Assembly (NCBI RefSeq): GCF_000012945.1
Contig: NC_007511.1
Span: 2,232,001-2,296,000 of the forward strand
From: Burkholderia lata
Lineage (GTDB): Bacteria > Pseudomonadota > Gammaproteobacteria > Burkholderiales > Burkholderiaceae
DNA: 64,000 nt
Reading direction: 5' to 3'
Both the position numbers and the translations under genes were made by a program. Positions 16,605-25,139 of the stretch are shown piece by piece. How positions within the stretch are numbered: the stretch's first letter is position 1; the number at the start of each line of letters is the position of its first letter. Below the pieces are notes generated by a model. It was not told where the DNA came from and did not search any database. It saw only the letters and a program-made list of their open reading frames with translations.

Positions 16605-17567
16605 ATGTCGCACCTCCCTCCCCTCAGCGCATTGCGAGCTTTCGAGGCGGCCGTCCGCCTCGGCGGGTTCGCGCGCGCGGCGGTCGAGCTAAACGTGTCG
16701 ACGAGTGCGGTCAGTCACCAGATTCGCGCGCTCGAGGAATCGCTCGGCGCGCGGCTGCTCGAACGCAGCACGGGGCTCGGCGGCATCAGCCTCACGCCGG
16801 CCGGCGCACGCCTGCTGCCGGCCGTCAGCGACGCGCTGTCGCGGCTGACCGATGCCTGTGCCGAGATTCGCGGCACCGCGCAACGGCTCACCGTCTCCGC
16901 CAACGCGCCGTTTTCGGCGATGTGGCTCGCACGCCGCCTCGCGGAATTCTCGTCGCTTCATCCCGACACGCCGCTGCATGCCGTCGTGCTCGACGACGAA
17001 CCGGATTACGCGCGCAGCGGCGTCGACCTGGCGATCGTGCACGTGCCCGCGCACCGGCTGCAGGCCGACGACGACGTGTTGATCCAGGAGACCGTGTTCC
17101 CGGTCTGCAGCCCCGAGCTGTTCCCGTACGCATCGGGGCATGTGTGCCGCTCACGGCTGCTGCAGGAGATGCACGAGAACAGCCCCGAGATCGACTGGCG
17201 CAACTGGGCATCGGAATTCGGCTTGCCGGGCGACTTCGAGACGAAGATCGTCCGGTACAGCAGCTTCAGCCAGGTGATCGGCGCGGCGGTCGGTGGTGCG
17301 GGCATCGCGCTCGGCCGCATGCCGCTGATCGAGCCCGAACTGCGCAGCGGACGCCTGGTGCCGTTGAAGCCGGGCATCGAACGCGCCGCGTCGTGGCGCT
17401 TCGTGCTGCGCCGCAACCCGTCGACGCGGCACCGGTTGCTCGATCCGCTGATCGAGTTCCTGCGCCGCGAAGCAGACGCGGAAGCCGCGCCGATCGCGGG
17501 CCCGATCGTTGCGCCCGCATCCAACGACAGTCTCGTGCGCGGTACGGGCGGCGCGACCGGCAAGTAA
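16605..17567 (+). CDS. LysR-family transcriptional regulator (GcvA-like)
   Basis: This 320-residue regulator starts MSHLPPLSALRAFEAAVRLGG with the LysR helix-turn-helix through STSAVSHQIRALEESLG (about residues 8-65), then a substrate-binding-like C-terminal domain. It is divergent to the fused ABC exporter gene, its most likely target. The promoter sits so close to the ATG that the mRNA may be leaderless. It is convergent with the MAPEG gene, 27 bp apart. Confidence 0.92.
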   Translation: MSHLPPLSALRAFEAAVRLGGFARAAVELNVSTSAVSHQIRALEESLGARLLERSTGLGGISLTPAGARLLPAVSDALSRLTDACAEIRGTAQRLTVSANAPFSAMWLARRLAEFSSLHPDTPLHAVVLDDEPDYARSGVDLAIVHVPAHRLQADDDVLIQETVFPVCSPELFPYASGHVCRSRLLQEMHENSPEIDWRNWASEFGLPGDFETKIVRYSSFSQVIGAAVGGAGIALGRMPLIEPELRSGRLVPLKPGIERAASWRFVLRRNPSTRHRLLDPLIEFLRREADAEAAPIAGPIVAPASNDSLVRGTGGATGK

Positions 17568-17594
17568 CGCGCCGGCCTCGCCCGCATGCGCCGC

Positions 17595-17966
17595 TTACGG
17601 CGCAGCGAAGAACAGCGCAACCACGCACGCCATCCCGCCGAACCACACGAGCGAACGCAGCGACGCCCAGTTCAGCAGGTACATCAGCATATAGACGATG
17701 CGGATCGCGACGAACGCCATCGCAAGCTGGTCGACGCGATGCACGTTCGCGCCGTTGTGCCACGCCACCACCAGCGCGGCCGTGAACAGCGCGAGCGCTT
17801 CCCACGCGTTCTGGTGCGCGGCCTGCGCACGGGCACGCCAGCCTTCGAGCTTCGCCAGGTAGTCGCGCGGCGCGCGGTTGTCGTAGCCCTTGCGGGCCTT
17901 TGCGAGAAACGTCATCGGGAACGGCAACAGCGCCACGATGAACAGGCACAGCTGGGACGTCGTCAT
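17595..17966 (-). CDS. MAPEG family membrane protein
   Basis: This 123-residue, four-helix integral membrane protein matches the MAPEG superfamily (membrane-associated proteins in eicosanoid and glutathione metabolism): PFPMTFLAKARKGYDNRAPRDYLAKLEGWRARAQAAHQNAWEA holds the conserved basic cytoplasmic loop and the N-x-x-E region that binds glutathione in characterised members. Bacterial members are mostly untested; glutathione transferase/peroxidase activity is possible. The start follows a perfect AGGAGG at proper spacing. A 12-bp palindrome (17991-18002) lies upstream. Confidence 0.85.
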   Translation of the reverse strand: MTTSQLCLFIVALLPFPMTFLAKARKGYDNRAPRDYLAKLEGWRARAQAAHQNAWEALALFTAALVVAWHNGANVHRVDQLAMAFVAIRIVYMLMYLLNWASLRSLVWFGGMACVVALFFAAP

Positions 17967-18267
17967 CAAAAGTCTCCTCCTTTATGATTACATTGATCAA
18001 TGACAAGATCGCCGAGAGCTTAGCATTGCGCCGTGCTGTTCGCGCACCGGTTTTCTAGACGGGAGACTCGGCTGCGAGGCCCGCCGGCAGCCGCGACAAG
18101 CCTGGTTCGACACCCAAATTTCCACCAAATCGTCGACAAAAACGTTAATTAAAACTGGTCGAACACCAATAAGATAGCGTTCAACACTGGTCCGGCGCAT
18201 TGTCGCGCCAGGCCGCCGAACCTGCGCCGCCGCGCGCACCAAACGACATCCGATCCGAGACATCGCC
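17967..18267. promoter_or_regulatory. Divergent region between MAPEG gene and alanine racemase
   Basis: CATTGATCAATG (17991-18002) is a perfect 12-bp palindrome 25 bases before the MAPEG start. Nearer the racemase, related blocks GGTTCGACACCC (from about 18103), GGTCGAACACCA (from about 18157) and GTTCAACACTGG (18179-18190) recur in an AT-rich stretch. TAAGAT (18170-18175) is a candidate -10. These may bind an Lrp-type or other regulator; nothing else is visible. Confidence 0.4.
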
Positions 18268-19389
18268 ATGCCCCGTCCCATCGTCGCCCATATCCGCCCT
18301 GACGCCGTTCGCCACAATCTCGACTTCATCCGCCGCACCGCCGCGCAATCGCGCGTGTGGGGCGTGGTCAAGGCCGATGCGTACGGTCACGGCATCGAGC
18401 GGATCTACCCGGGCCTCGCGGCCGCCGACGGCATCGCGCTGCTCGATCTCGACGAGGCGGTGCGCGTGCGCGAGCTCGGCTGGGACAAGCCGGTGCTGCT
18501 GCTCGAAGGGATCTTCGAGCCGGCCGACGTCGAGCTGGCCGATCGCCACCGCCTGACGGTGGCCGTGCACTGCGACGAGCAGCTCGACCTGCTGATCGCC
18601 GCCAGGCCGCAGCAGCCGATCGACATCCAGCTCAAGATGAACTCCGGGATGAACCGGCTCGGCTACCGCCCCGCCGCTTTCCGTGCCGCATGGGAACGCG
18701 CGGCGAGCGCGCCGTCGATCGGCAAGATCACGCTGATGATGCATTTCGCGAACGCCGACGAAGGCGAAGTCGACTGGCAGCTCGACCAGTTCGATGCGAC
18801 CACGGCGGGGATTCCGGGCGAGCGCTCGACGTCGAACTCGGCCGCCGTGCTGTGGCATCCGCGCGCGCACCGCGACTGGGTGCGGCCTGGCACGATCCTG
18901 TACGGTGCATCGCCGACCGGTGCGGCGCGGGATATCGCCGACACGCCGCTGATGGCCGCGATGACGCTGACGAGCAAGATCATCGGCGTGCAGACGCTGT
19001 CGCCGGAAGAAACCGTCGGCTACGGCCGCCGCTTCACGGCCGACCGGCCGATGCGGATCGGCGTCGTCGCGTGCGGCTATGCGGACGGCTATCCGCGCCA
19101 CGCACCGACCGGCACGCCGATCGCGGTGGACGGCGTGATGACGCGCGTCGTCGGCCGCGTGTCGATGGACATGCTGACCGTCGACCTGACGCCGTGCCCG
19201 AACGCGGGCATCGGGTCGAGCGTCGAGCTGTGGGGCGACCAGGTGAAGGTGGATGACGTGGCGGAAGCCAGCGGCACGATCGGCTACGAGCTGATGTGCG
19301 CGCTCGCGCGCCGCGTGCCGGTCGTGATCGTGCCGCCGGGTGCGTCGAGCGAACAGCCGACGCTGCGGACCGGGAGCTACGGGCGCTGA
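18268..19389 (+). CDS. alr: Alanine racemase
   Basis: This 373-residue PLP enzyme interconverts L- and D-alanine in the cytoplasm, for peptidoglycan or D-alanine catabolism. The PLP lysine is K35 ([10 protein letters not shown]) and the second catalytic base is Y252 (VGYGRRF), the positions expected of the DadX/Alr family; [10 protein letters not shown] and [10 protein letters not shown] are further signatures. No D-amino-acid dehydrogenase (dadA) is adjacent, so biosynthetic versus catabolic role is not decided. A strong terminator follows. Confidence 0.97.
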   Translation: MPRPIVAHIRPDAVRHNLDFIRRTAAQSRVWGVVKADAYGHGIERIYPGLAAADGIALLDLDEAVRVRELGWDKPVLLLEGIFEPADVELADRHRLTVAVHCDEQLDLLIAARPQQPIDIQLKMNSGMNRLGYRPAAFRAAWERAASAPSIGKITLMMHFANADEGEVDWQLDQFDATTAGIPGERSTSNSAAVLWHPRAHRDWVRPGTILYGASPTGAARDIADTPLMAAMTLTSKIIGVQTLSPEETVGYGRRFTADRPMRIGVVACGYADGYPRHAPTGTPIAVDGVMTRVVGRVSMDMLTVDLTPCPNAGIGSSVELWGDQVKVDDVAEASGTIGYELMCALARRVPVVIVPPGASSEQPTLRTGSYGR

Positions 19390-19448
19390 CCGGCGTCGAT
19401 GCGGCGGCGCACATGCTGTTGCGTCGCCTGACGTGCCGCTTCGGTTGC

Positions 19449-19494
19449 GGGCCGCCTTGGGGTGCAGTTCATTGGCGGCCCGTTTGCTTTTCCG
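19449..19494 (+). terminator. Intrinsic terminator after alanine racemase
   Basis: A perfect 9-bp stem (CGGGCCGCC, 19449-19457, with 19475-19483) and 17-base loop is followed by TTTGCTTTT. It lies 60 bases after the racemase stop. Confidence 0.85.
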
Positions 19495-19557
19495 TCCGAG
19501 CGAAAGGTGTGGGTTACGGCCCTTCTGCTTCGCTCGACACACTCCACCGGTGATGCA

Positions 19558-20352
19558 CTACGAATGCCACGTCGGCTTGCGCTTCTCGAGGAACGCGTCG
19601 ATGCCTTCGCCCGCATCCTCTTCCATCATGTTGCGCGCCATCACGTCGCCCGCATACGCGTAGGCTTCGTCGAGCGGCAACTCGCGCTGGCGATAGAACA
19701 TCTGCTTGCCATACCGCACCGCCGCCGGGCTCTTCGCGACGATCTCGGCGACCTTGCGCGCGACGGCCGCGTCGAGCGCATCTTCGGGTACGGCCTCGTT
19801 GACGAGCCCCCACGCGGCGGCCGTCGCCGCATCGACGAAGCGCCCGGTCACGAGCATGTCGAACGCGCGCTTCGCCGTGACGTTGCGGCTCAACGCCACG
19901 GCCGGCGTCGAGCAGAACAGCCCGACGTTGATGCCCGAAACCGCGAAGCGCGCGGTATCGGCCGCGATCGCCAGATCGCACGCGGCGACGAGCTGGCAGC
20001 CGGCCGCCGTCGCAATGCCGTGCACGCGCGCGATCACCGGCACCGGCAACGCGCGCATCGCGAGCATCACACGGCTGCATTGCGCGAACAGCGTGCGGTA
20101 GTAGTCGAGCTCGGGCTGGCTGCGCATCTGCCGCAGGTCGTGGCCTGCACAGAACGCCTTGCCTTCGGCGGCCAGCACGACGCAGCGCACATGCGGATCG
20201 GCCGCCAGCGACTCGAATGCATCGTGCAGGCTCGCGAGCATCGCCTCGGACAATGCGTTGAACTGCTGCGGACGATTCAGCCGCAGCGTGACGACGCCGT
20301 CGTGCGCGTCGCGCAACAGGATCGGCTCGGCAGTCTCTTGATCGGATGTCAT
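19558..20352 (-). CDS. Enoyl-CoA hydratase/isomerase-family protein (crotonase fold), catalytic glutamates replaced
   Basis: This 264-residue protein has the crotonase fold with oxyanion-hole segments FCAGHDL (near residue 68) and IATAAGCQLVAACD (near 115). The two glutamates of classical enoyl-CoA hydratase (rat E144 and E164) align here with Q120 and about G140, so ordinary hydration activity is doubtful; the pattern resembles the ECHDC3-like subgroup. It may use another CoA substrate. It is convergent with alr and not in an obvious operon. Confidence 0.85.
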   Translation of the reverse strand: MTSDQETAEPILLRDAHDGVVTLRLNRPQQFNALSEAMLASLHDAFESLAADPHVRCVVLAAEGKAFCAGHDLRQMRSQPELDYYRTLFAQCSRVMLAMRALPVPVIARVHGIATAAGCQLVAACDLAIAADTARFAVSGINVGLFCSTPAVALSRNVTAKRAFDMLVTGRFVDAATAAAWGLVNEAVPEDALDAAVARKVAEIVAKSPAAVRYGKQMFYRQRELPLDEAYAYAGDVMARNMMEEDAGEGIDAFLEKRKPTWHS

Positions 20353-20496
20353 GATGTTCCGCTCGATGGGGTTCGGCAGGATTCGATGCGGCGTGAACGC
20401 GCGGCGATGATGCGGGCCCGTTCACGGCACCGTGAGGATGAAATGGTCCTCCACATTCCGTGCGACGTCCAGACGTGGCGCAGCAGGCTCACGCGG

Positions 20497-20949
20497 TCAC
20501 GCGCGCTTGCGCCCGCTGCGCCACGCGCGCACGCCCGAGCGCAGTTGACTGACACCGACCAGGAAAAAGACGGCGCCCATCCCGCCGAAGGTCAGTACGC
20601 CTCCCCAGATCGCACCGAACGTGTTCATCCGCGCGGTCATATGGGGGGCGTCGGGTGCGTAGCGCACCTCGACAGTCGCGCCGTCCTCCACGCTGACCTC
20701 GCCGCCCTGCGGGTACTCGACGTGCTCACCCGCAAGTGTCGTGAATGCGATCTCCGGATGATGCGGGCCCGCATCCAGCTTGATGACCCGCCCCGGCACG
20801 ACGACCGACGTCCGCAGGAATTCGCGCGTCGACTGCGCGTACAGGGCAGCGCCGATCAGCAGGCAGGTACCCACGACGGTAAAAACGACGCCCTTCGCGA
20901 TCAGCGTTTCCGTCTGCGGCGCAGTCGTGCGGCCGGAATCGGACACCAT
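20497..20949 (-). CDS. DUF3592 family membrane protein
   Basis: This 150-residue protein has two membrane segments (about residues 20-40 and 110-135) flanking an extracytoplasmic beta-rich part (VVPGRVIKLDAGPHHPEIAFTT... YPQGGEVSVEDGATVEVRYAP), the DUF3592 layout. Function is unknown. The ATG after a GAGGTGGGCGGA stretch was preferred over a GTG three codons upstream. It starts 10 bp after a lipoprotein gene stop and is probably co-transcribed with it. Confidence 0.78.
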   Translation of the reverse strand: MVSDSGRTTAPQTETLIAKGVVFTVVGTCLLIGAALYAQSTREFLRTSVVVPGRVIKLDAGPHHPEIAFTTLAGEHVEYPQGGEVSVEDGATVEVRYAPDAPHMTARMNTFGAIWGGVLTFGGMGAVFFLVGVSQLRSGVRAWRSGRKRA

Positions 20950-20959
20950 TCCGCCCACC

Positions 20960-21547
20960 TCAAGGACGCGACTGATAGAACGACACGGCGATCTTCGACT
21001 GCGCGTTGCAGCGGTACATCACGCCGCGCCCCGTTTCGTCGGTCGTGCCTTCGTACGGGCCGTTGCAGCCGGTGACCTTGTACTTCGCGAACGGAATGCG
21101 CTTGCCGTCCTGCGGCCGGACCAGTACCGGGATACGCCCCGTCGGGCCGTCGCCGATCGTGCGGACGAGCACCATGCGCGCGGCATCGATCGCCGCGGCG
21201 GAACGCACGTAGGCCGTGCGCCCCTGCGCGTCGGTCGTGCCTTCGACTTCGAGTTCCTGGTTGTCCTGGGCCGCGCTCGTGTACAGCGCGAACGCATAGT
21301 GCGTGTTCGGCAGCGGCTGTTTTGTCTCGGGATCGTGCAGCACGAAATAGCACCCGTTGATGCCCGTCCCGGCCGTCACCAGCCCGTCGGCCGGCGTAGG
21401 GTTGCACGTGTACGACGAACCGCTGCCGGCAGCAGCCTGTTGTGCATTCTGCTGCCCGGTGGTGTTTGCGCACCCACCTGCCAGCGCAGCCATCAGCGCC
21501 ACGCATGCCCCGCGCACGAGCGCTGCCCGGTCGATTTTGATTGTCAT
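20960..21547 (-). CDS. Lipoprotein of unknown function
   Basis: This 195-residue protein has a lipoprotein signal ending in LAGGC, with lipidation at C26. The mature chain starts with a Gln/Ala linker then a beta-rich domain with four further cysteines (SSYTCNP, INGCYF, VTGCNG, MYRCNA) that could form two disulfides. Repeats of the type EGTTDAQGRTAYV and EGTTDETGRGVMY suggest two related Ig-like or transthyretin-like modules. It is 10 bp upstream of the DUF3592 gene. No known function. Confidence 0.8.
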   Translation of the reverse strand: MTIKIDRAALVRGACVALMAALAGGCANTTGQQNAQQAAAGSGSSYTCNPTPADGLVTAGTGINGCYFVLHDPETKQPLPNTHYAFALYTSAAQDNQELEVEGTTDAQGRTAYVRSAAAIDAARMVLVRTIGDGPTGRIPVLVRPQDGKRIPFAKYKVTGCNGPYEGTTDETGRGVMYRCNAQSKIAVSFYQSRP

Positions 21548-21726
21548 GGGAAGGTGTCCCGTTCCTGATTGTTTGTTGTGGATGCCGGGCGTGCTGCGCA
21601 GGTCGCACGGGCACACCGCCCTCGGCATCCGGCAGGATACGGACATTGCCGGGTGATGTAAATCGCCCACCCGGTGAACGTCGCACGGAAATCGAATGAT
21701 GGATGCGGCGACCGGAATCGTGTCGA

Positions 21727-22617
21727 CTACCCGAACAAATCGCCATGCGCCTTCTCTTTCCAGTATTCCTTACAAAAATCCAGATAGGCACGCACGACCG
21801 ACGACGGATGCCGATGAGACGGGTAAAGCAGGTTGAGTTCCTGTTCCGGCAACGGATGCTCGTCGAGCAAGGAAACGAGTCGCTGGGTACGCAGATCCTC
21901 CATGACCAGAAACGGCGGAAGCTCGGTCACGACGTCTCCGGCAAGCGCCCGACGGTGAAGATGCGCATAGTCGTTCGTGGCGAACAGCGGACGCGGATGA
22001 AATGGCGTCTCCCCCAGATTCCAGACCGGTTGCGCGTAGGCGCCAAGTCCCCAGGTTGCACACGGCAGCAGTTGCAAATCCTCCGGCGTGGCGGGACGGC
22101 CGTACTGTTCAAGCAACGCGGGGCTCGCGACCAGCCGATGCCGGTACTGCAGGATCTTGCGCGCCACCATCGACTCATGCTCGATCGCTCCCACGCGCAG
22201 CGCCACATCGATGCCGTCGACAATCAGGTCGACGCGCCGCTCCGTCGTATAGACAAAGAGCCGGATGCCCGGAAAACGCACCTGGAACGCCGCCAGTAAA
22301 TCCCACCAGATATCGAACGTCGGCGGCAACGACAAGCGCAGAAATCCCTTCAGCTGATGCTGGGCACTGACCACCGCCTCCTTCGCCTCGATCAGCGCCT
22401 CGATTCCACGACTCGCGTGTTCGTAAAGCCGGACGCCGGCATCCGTCAATTTGGTGCCGCGAACCGAACGCTCGAGCAACTGAACGCTGAGTTGCCTTTC
22501 AAGCTCCCGAACCCGGCGGCTCAAGGTTGGCAACGGCACACCGGTGCGCAATGCGGCAGCGGACAGGCTCCCGGCCTGCACCACAGTCACAAACATTTCG
22601 ACGGCATTGAGGTCCAT
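21727..22617 (-). CDS. LysR-family transcriptional regulator
   Basis: This 296-residue LysR protein begins MDLNAVEMFVTVVQAGSLSAAALRTGVPLPTLSRRVRELE (helix-turn-helix), with a C-terminal effector domain of the CrgA/YafC type. It is divergent from a nitroreductase/quinone reductase cluster across a 110-bp spacer and most likely regulates it, as is common for LysR proteins controlling quinone or electrophile detoxification genes. Confidence 0.93.
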   Translation of the reverse strand: MDLNAVEMFVTVVQAGSLSAAALRTGVPLPTLSRRVRELERQLSVQLLERSVRGTKLTDAGVRLYEHASRGIEALIEAKEAVVSAQHQLKGFLRLSLPPTFDIWWDLLAAFQVRFPGIRLFVYTTERRVDLIVDGIDVALRVGAIEHESMVARKILQYRHRLVASPALLEQYGRPATPEDLQLLPCATWGLGAYAQPVWNLGETPFHPRPLFATNDYAHLHRRALAGDVVTELPPFLVMEDLRTQRLVSLLDEHPLPEQELNLLYPSHRHPSSVVRAYLDFCKEYWKEKAHGDLFG

Positions 22618-22727
22618 ATCATCCTCTCAAATTTGATAGGCAGTGTATCGGATTCGGCGATTCCTGAATGTCATCCGAACCCGCATAGTGGCTACGCGTA
22701 CCTCACAACCGATCACCGGAGATAGCC

Positions 22728-23342
22728 ATGTCCACCTTGGAAACGCTTTTGAAATCGCGGGTTTCGACCAACAAGTACGATTCCGGCCGGGCGTTGACCG
22801 ACCATCAGATCGACGAACTGATTCAACTCGCAACGACTGCCCCGTCCGCCTTTAACCTCCAAAACTGGAAGTTTGTCGCCGTACGCAGCGCCGCCGGCAA
22901 GGCGAAGCTGCTGCCGCTGGCCTACGGACAGCAGAAGGTCGCCGACGCGGCCGTGACGTTCATCGTCTGCGGCACGCTCGAGCCGCACGTCACGCTGCCT
23001 GGCGCGCTGAAGCCGTCCGTCGAGCACGGCATTCTCGACAAGGGAATCTATGAAGGCTGGATCGGCGCCGCGAACAGCATGTATGGCGACAACCCCGCAT
23101 TTCAGCGCGACGAGGCCATCCGCTCGGCATCGCTCGCCGCCATGACATTGATGCTGGCCGCGCAGGATCGCGGGCTCGCGTCGGGGCCGATGATCGGCTT
23201 CGATCCGTCCGGTGTCGCCGCTGCATTCCACCTGCAACCCACCGACGTGCCGGTCATGCTCGTGACCGTCGGCCATGCCGCGCCCGGCAACTGGCCGCAG
23301 AAGCCGCGCAAGTCGACGTCCGACGTCCTGTCATTCGCGTAA
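22728..23342 (+). CDS. Nitroreductase-family FMN oxidoreductase
   Basis: This 204-residue protein matches the nitroreductase fold: N-terminal SRVSTNKYDSGRALTDHQIDELIQLATTAPSAFNLQNWKF carries the FMN phosphate-binding and Ser/Asn contacts, and the C-terminal third has the usual GFDPSGVAAAFHL helix region. Such enzymes reduce nitroaromatics, quinones or flavins with NAD(P)H. It is first in a cluster with a quinone oxidoreductase and a secreted NTF2-like protein, divergent from a LysR gene, suggesting an electrophile-response unit. Confidence 0.92.
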   Translation: MSTLETLLKSRVSTNKYDSGRALTDHQIDELIQLATTAPSAFNLQNWKFVAVRSAAGKAKLLPLAYGQQKVADAAVTFIVCGTLEPHVTLPGALKPSVEHGILDKGIYEGWIGAANSMYGDNPAFQRDEAIRSASLAAMTLMLAAQDRGLASGPMIGFDPSGVAAAFHLQPTDVPVMLVTVGHAAPGNWPQKPRKSTSDVLSFA

Positions 23343-23359
23343 CACGACACCGAAAACCG

Positions 23360-23390
23360 ATGCCGGCGTCCTGTCGACGTGCGCCGGCAT
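23360..23390 (+). terminator. Intercistronic hairpin after nitroreductase gene
   Basis: A perfect 9-bp stem (ATGCCGGCG, 23360-23368, with 23382-23390) lies 18 bases after the nitroreductase stop. No U-tract follows. It may stabilise the upstream message or reduce read-through into the quinone reductase gene. Confidence 0.5.
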
Positions 23391-23427
23391 GCCCTCCCCC
23401 AACATTCACATTCGACAAGGAAACACC

Positions 23428-24414
23428 ATGAAAGCCTATGTCATCGAGCAAGCCGGCGGCCCCGACGTCCTGCAAATCCGCGATATCCCGTCGGTCGCGC
23501 CGAAGGCCGACGAAGTCCGCATCCGCGTGCGCGCGTTCGGCCTCAACCGTGCCGAAACGTATCTGCGTGCGGGCAAGATGGGCCCGATCGACGGCCCCCG
23601 CGTGCCGGGTGTCGAAGCGGTCGGCGAAGTCGTCGAAGACCCGTCCGGCACGTTCCGGATCGGTCAGCGCGTCGCGACGGCGATGGGCGGATTGCAGTTC
23701 ACGCGCCCAGGCAGCTATGCCGAGGAGGTCACGGTATTGCGCACCAACGTGATCGATCTCGACGGCACCACGTTGTCGTGGGAAGAACTCGCGGCGTTGC
23801 CGCAGGCCTACCTGACAATCTGGGGCGCACTGAACAGGAGTCTCGGTATCGAAGCGGGCCAGACGCTGCTGGTGCGCGGCGCGACGTCCACGGTCGGCCT
23901 CGCCGCGATTACCTATGCGAAGGCGTCGGGCCTCCATGTCGTCGCAACGACGCGCTCCGCCAGGAACGAAAATCGCCTCTTCCTGGCCGGCGCGGACGAC
24001 GTGGTCGTCGACGGCGGCGAGATCGCGGACGATGTGCGGCGCCGCTTCCCCAACGGCATCGATGCAGCGCTCGAGGTCGTCGGCGCGGCGACGCTGCGCG
24101 ACACCGCGAATACCTTGCGGCCGTTTGGCGCTGTCGCCGTCGTCGGGTTGCTCGGCGGGCCGCCGGTGCTCGAGCATTTGAACCTGATGACCGACCTGCC
24201 GCCCGCGGTCAAGCTGAGTTTCTTCCCGAGCCAGTTGTTCGGCACGCCCTCGCTGCCGCTGGACGACGCACCGCTGCGAATGATCGTGGACGGCGTTGCC
24301 AACAAGCAGATTCCGTCATTGCTCGAACGTACCTTCGCATTCGACGAGATTCGACAGGCGCACGAATTGATCGAAAGCAACCGCGCGCTCGGCAAGCTCG
24401 TCGTCCTGGTGTGA
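23428..24414 (+). CDS. NAD(P)H:quinone oxidoreductase-like, zinc-independent MDR family
   Basis: This 328-residue medium-chain reductase begins MKAYVIEQAGGPDVLQIRDIP and has the nucleotide-binding stretch VRGATSTVGLAAITYAKASG near residue 150. The structural and catalytic zinc cysteines of alcohol dehydrogenases are absent, placing it with quinone oxidoreductase-like enzymes that reduce quinones or alpha,beta-unsaturated carbonyls. A CAAGGA ribosome-binding site precedes the ATG. Likely co-regulated with the nitroreductase. Confidence 0.9.
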   Translation: MKAYVIEQAGGPDVLQIRDIPSVAPKADEVRIRVRAFGLNRAETYLRAGKMGPIDGPRVPGVEAVGEVVEDPSGTFRIGQRVATAMGGLQFTRPGSYAEEVTVLRTNVIDLDGTTLSWEELAALPQAYLTIWGALNRSLGIEAGQTLLVRGATSTVGLAAITYAKASGLHVVATTRSARNENRLFLAGADDVVVDGGEIADDVRRRFPNGIDAALEVVGAATLRDTANTLRPFGAVAVVGLLGGPPVLEHLNLMTDLPPAVKLSFFPSQLFGTPSLPLDDAPLRMIVDGVANKQIPSLLERTFAFDEIRQAHELIESNRALGKLVVLV

Positions 24415-24425
24415 TCTTCGGGACC

Positions 24426-24452
24426 GCGCGGATCGCCTGTCGTGATCCGCGC
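24426..24452 (+). terminator. Hairpin after quinone reductase gene
   Basis: A perfect 9-bp stem (GCGCGGATC, 24426-24434, with 24444-24452) is followed by CGTCCATTTCCTT, a weak pyrimidine tract. It could be a partial terminator before the NTF2-like gene. Confidence 0.5.
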
Positions 24453-24491
24453 CGTCCATTTCCTTATGCGCTATCCCGTCCGGAGATTCCC

Positions 24492-24989
24492 ATGCACACA
24501 TTCCTGAGGGCATCGGTTGCTGCGCTTGCCATCCTGCCGGTGGCCGTGTCAGCGGCCCCGCCCGAAAACAATCGCGTCGCGACCGAAGCGATTGCCGGCC
24601 AGCTCCGGCGATATGAGAAGGCGCTCAATTCGTCGGATACGGACGAAGTGATGAAACTCTATGCCGACGACGCGGTTTTCATGCCGCAGAACTTTCCGAC
24701 GGTAATCGGCAAGGACAACGTTCGAAAGGCATACGAAACAATCTTCAGGACGATCAAACTGAACGTCACGTTCAGGATCGACGAGATCAAGCCGCTCTCG
24801 AACGACTGGGCCTTCGCCAGAACCCGTTCCAGCGGCACCCAGACGGTGCTGAGCAACCATCAGCAAAGCGCCGAAGGCAACCAGGAAATCTTCATCTTCC
24901 ATCGCGCCAAGGACGGCGTATGGCAGTTTGCTCGATACATTTTTTCGACAACCAATCGCCCGAAATCCGTCGAGACCTCCGGACCGTAA
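24492..24989 (+). CDS. Secreted NTF2-like (SgcJ/EcaC, DUF4440-type) protein
   Basis: This 165-residue protein has a signal peptide (MHTFLRASVAALAILPVAVSA, about 21 residues) and an NTF2-like cone fold: YEKALNSSDTDEVMKLYADDAVFMPQNFPTVIGKDNVRKAYETIF, then paired beta strands ending IFHRAKDGVWQFARYIF. Members bind small hydrophobic ligands or act as isomerases/hydrolases. Its periplasmic placement beside a nitroreductase and quinone reductase suggests handling of the same class of compound. Specific function unknown. Confidence 0.85.
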   Translation: MHTFLRASVAALAILPVAVSAAPPENNRVATEAIAGQLRRYEKALNSSDTDEVMKLYADDAVFMPQNFPTVIGKDNVRKAYETIFRTIKLNVTFRIDEIKPLSNDWAFARTRSSGTQTVLSNHQQSAEGNQEIFIFHRAKDGVWQFARYIFSTTNRPKSVETSGP

Positions 24990-25001
24990 CCAGGAGTCGA
25001 C

Positions 25002-25088
25002 ATGAAAACATTCATCGCCCTCGCTGTCCGCACCGAGTATGACGGCAGGCATCGGTCTCCCAGGGCTGCGATAAATCCTGCGGCGTAA
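25002..25088 (+). pseudogene. 28-codon remnant: start of a secreted-protein gene, then broken
   Basis: Directly after the NTF2-like gene, CAGGAG and an ATG begin MKTFIALAVRTEYDGRHRSP, which starts like a signal peptide (MKTFIALAV) but loses hydrophobicity after nine residues and stops at codon 29. The good ribosome-binding site and operon position suggest the head of a formerly intact gene joined to unrelated DNA by deletion. It could instead be a functional small ORF, but composition argues against this. Confidence 0.5.
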
Positions 25089-25139
25089 TCCGGCACCCGG
25101 CGCTGGATCAATCCATGCGTCGTTACCCGGCGCGTCGCC

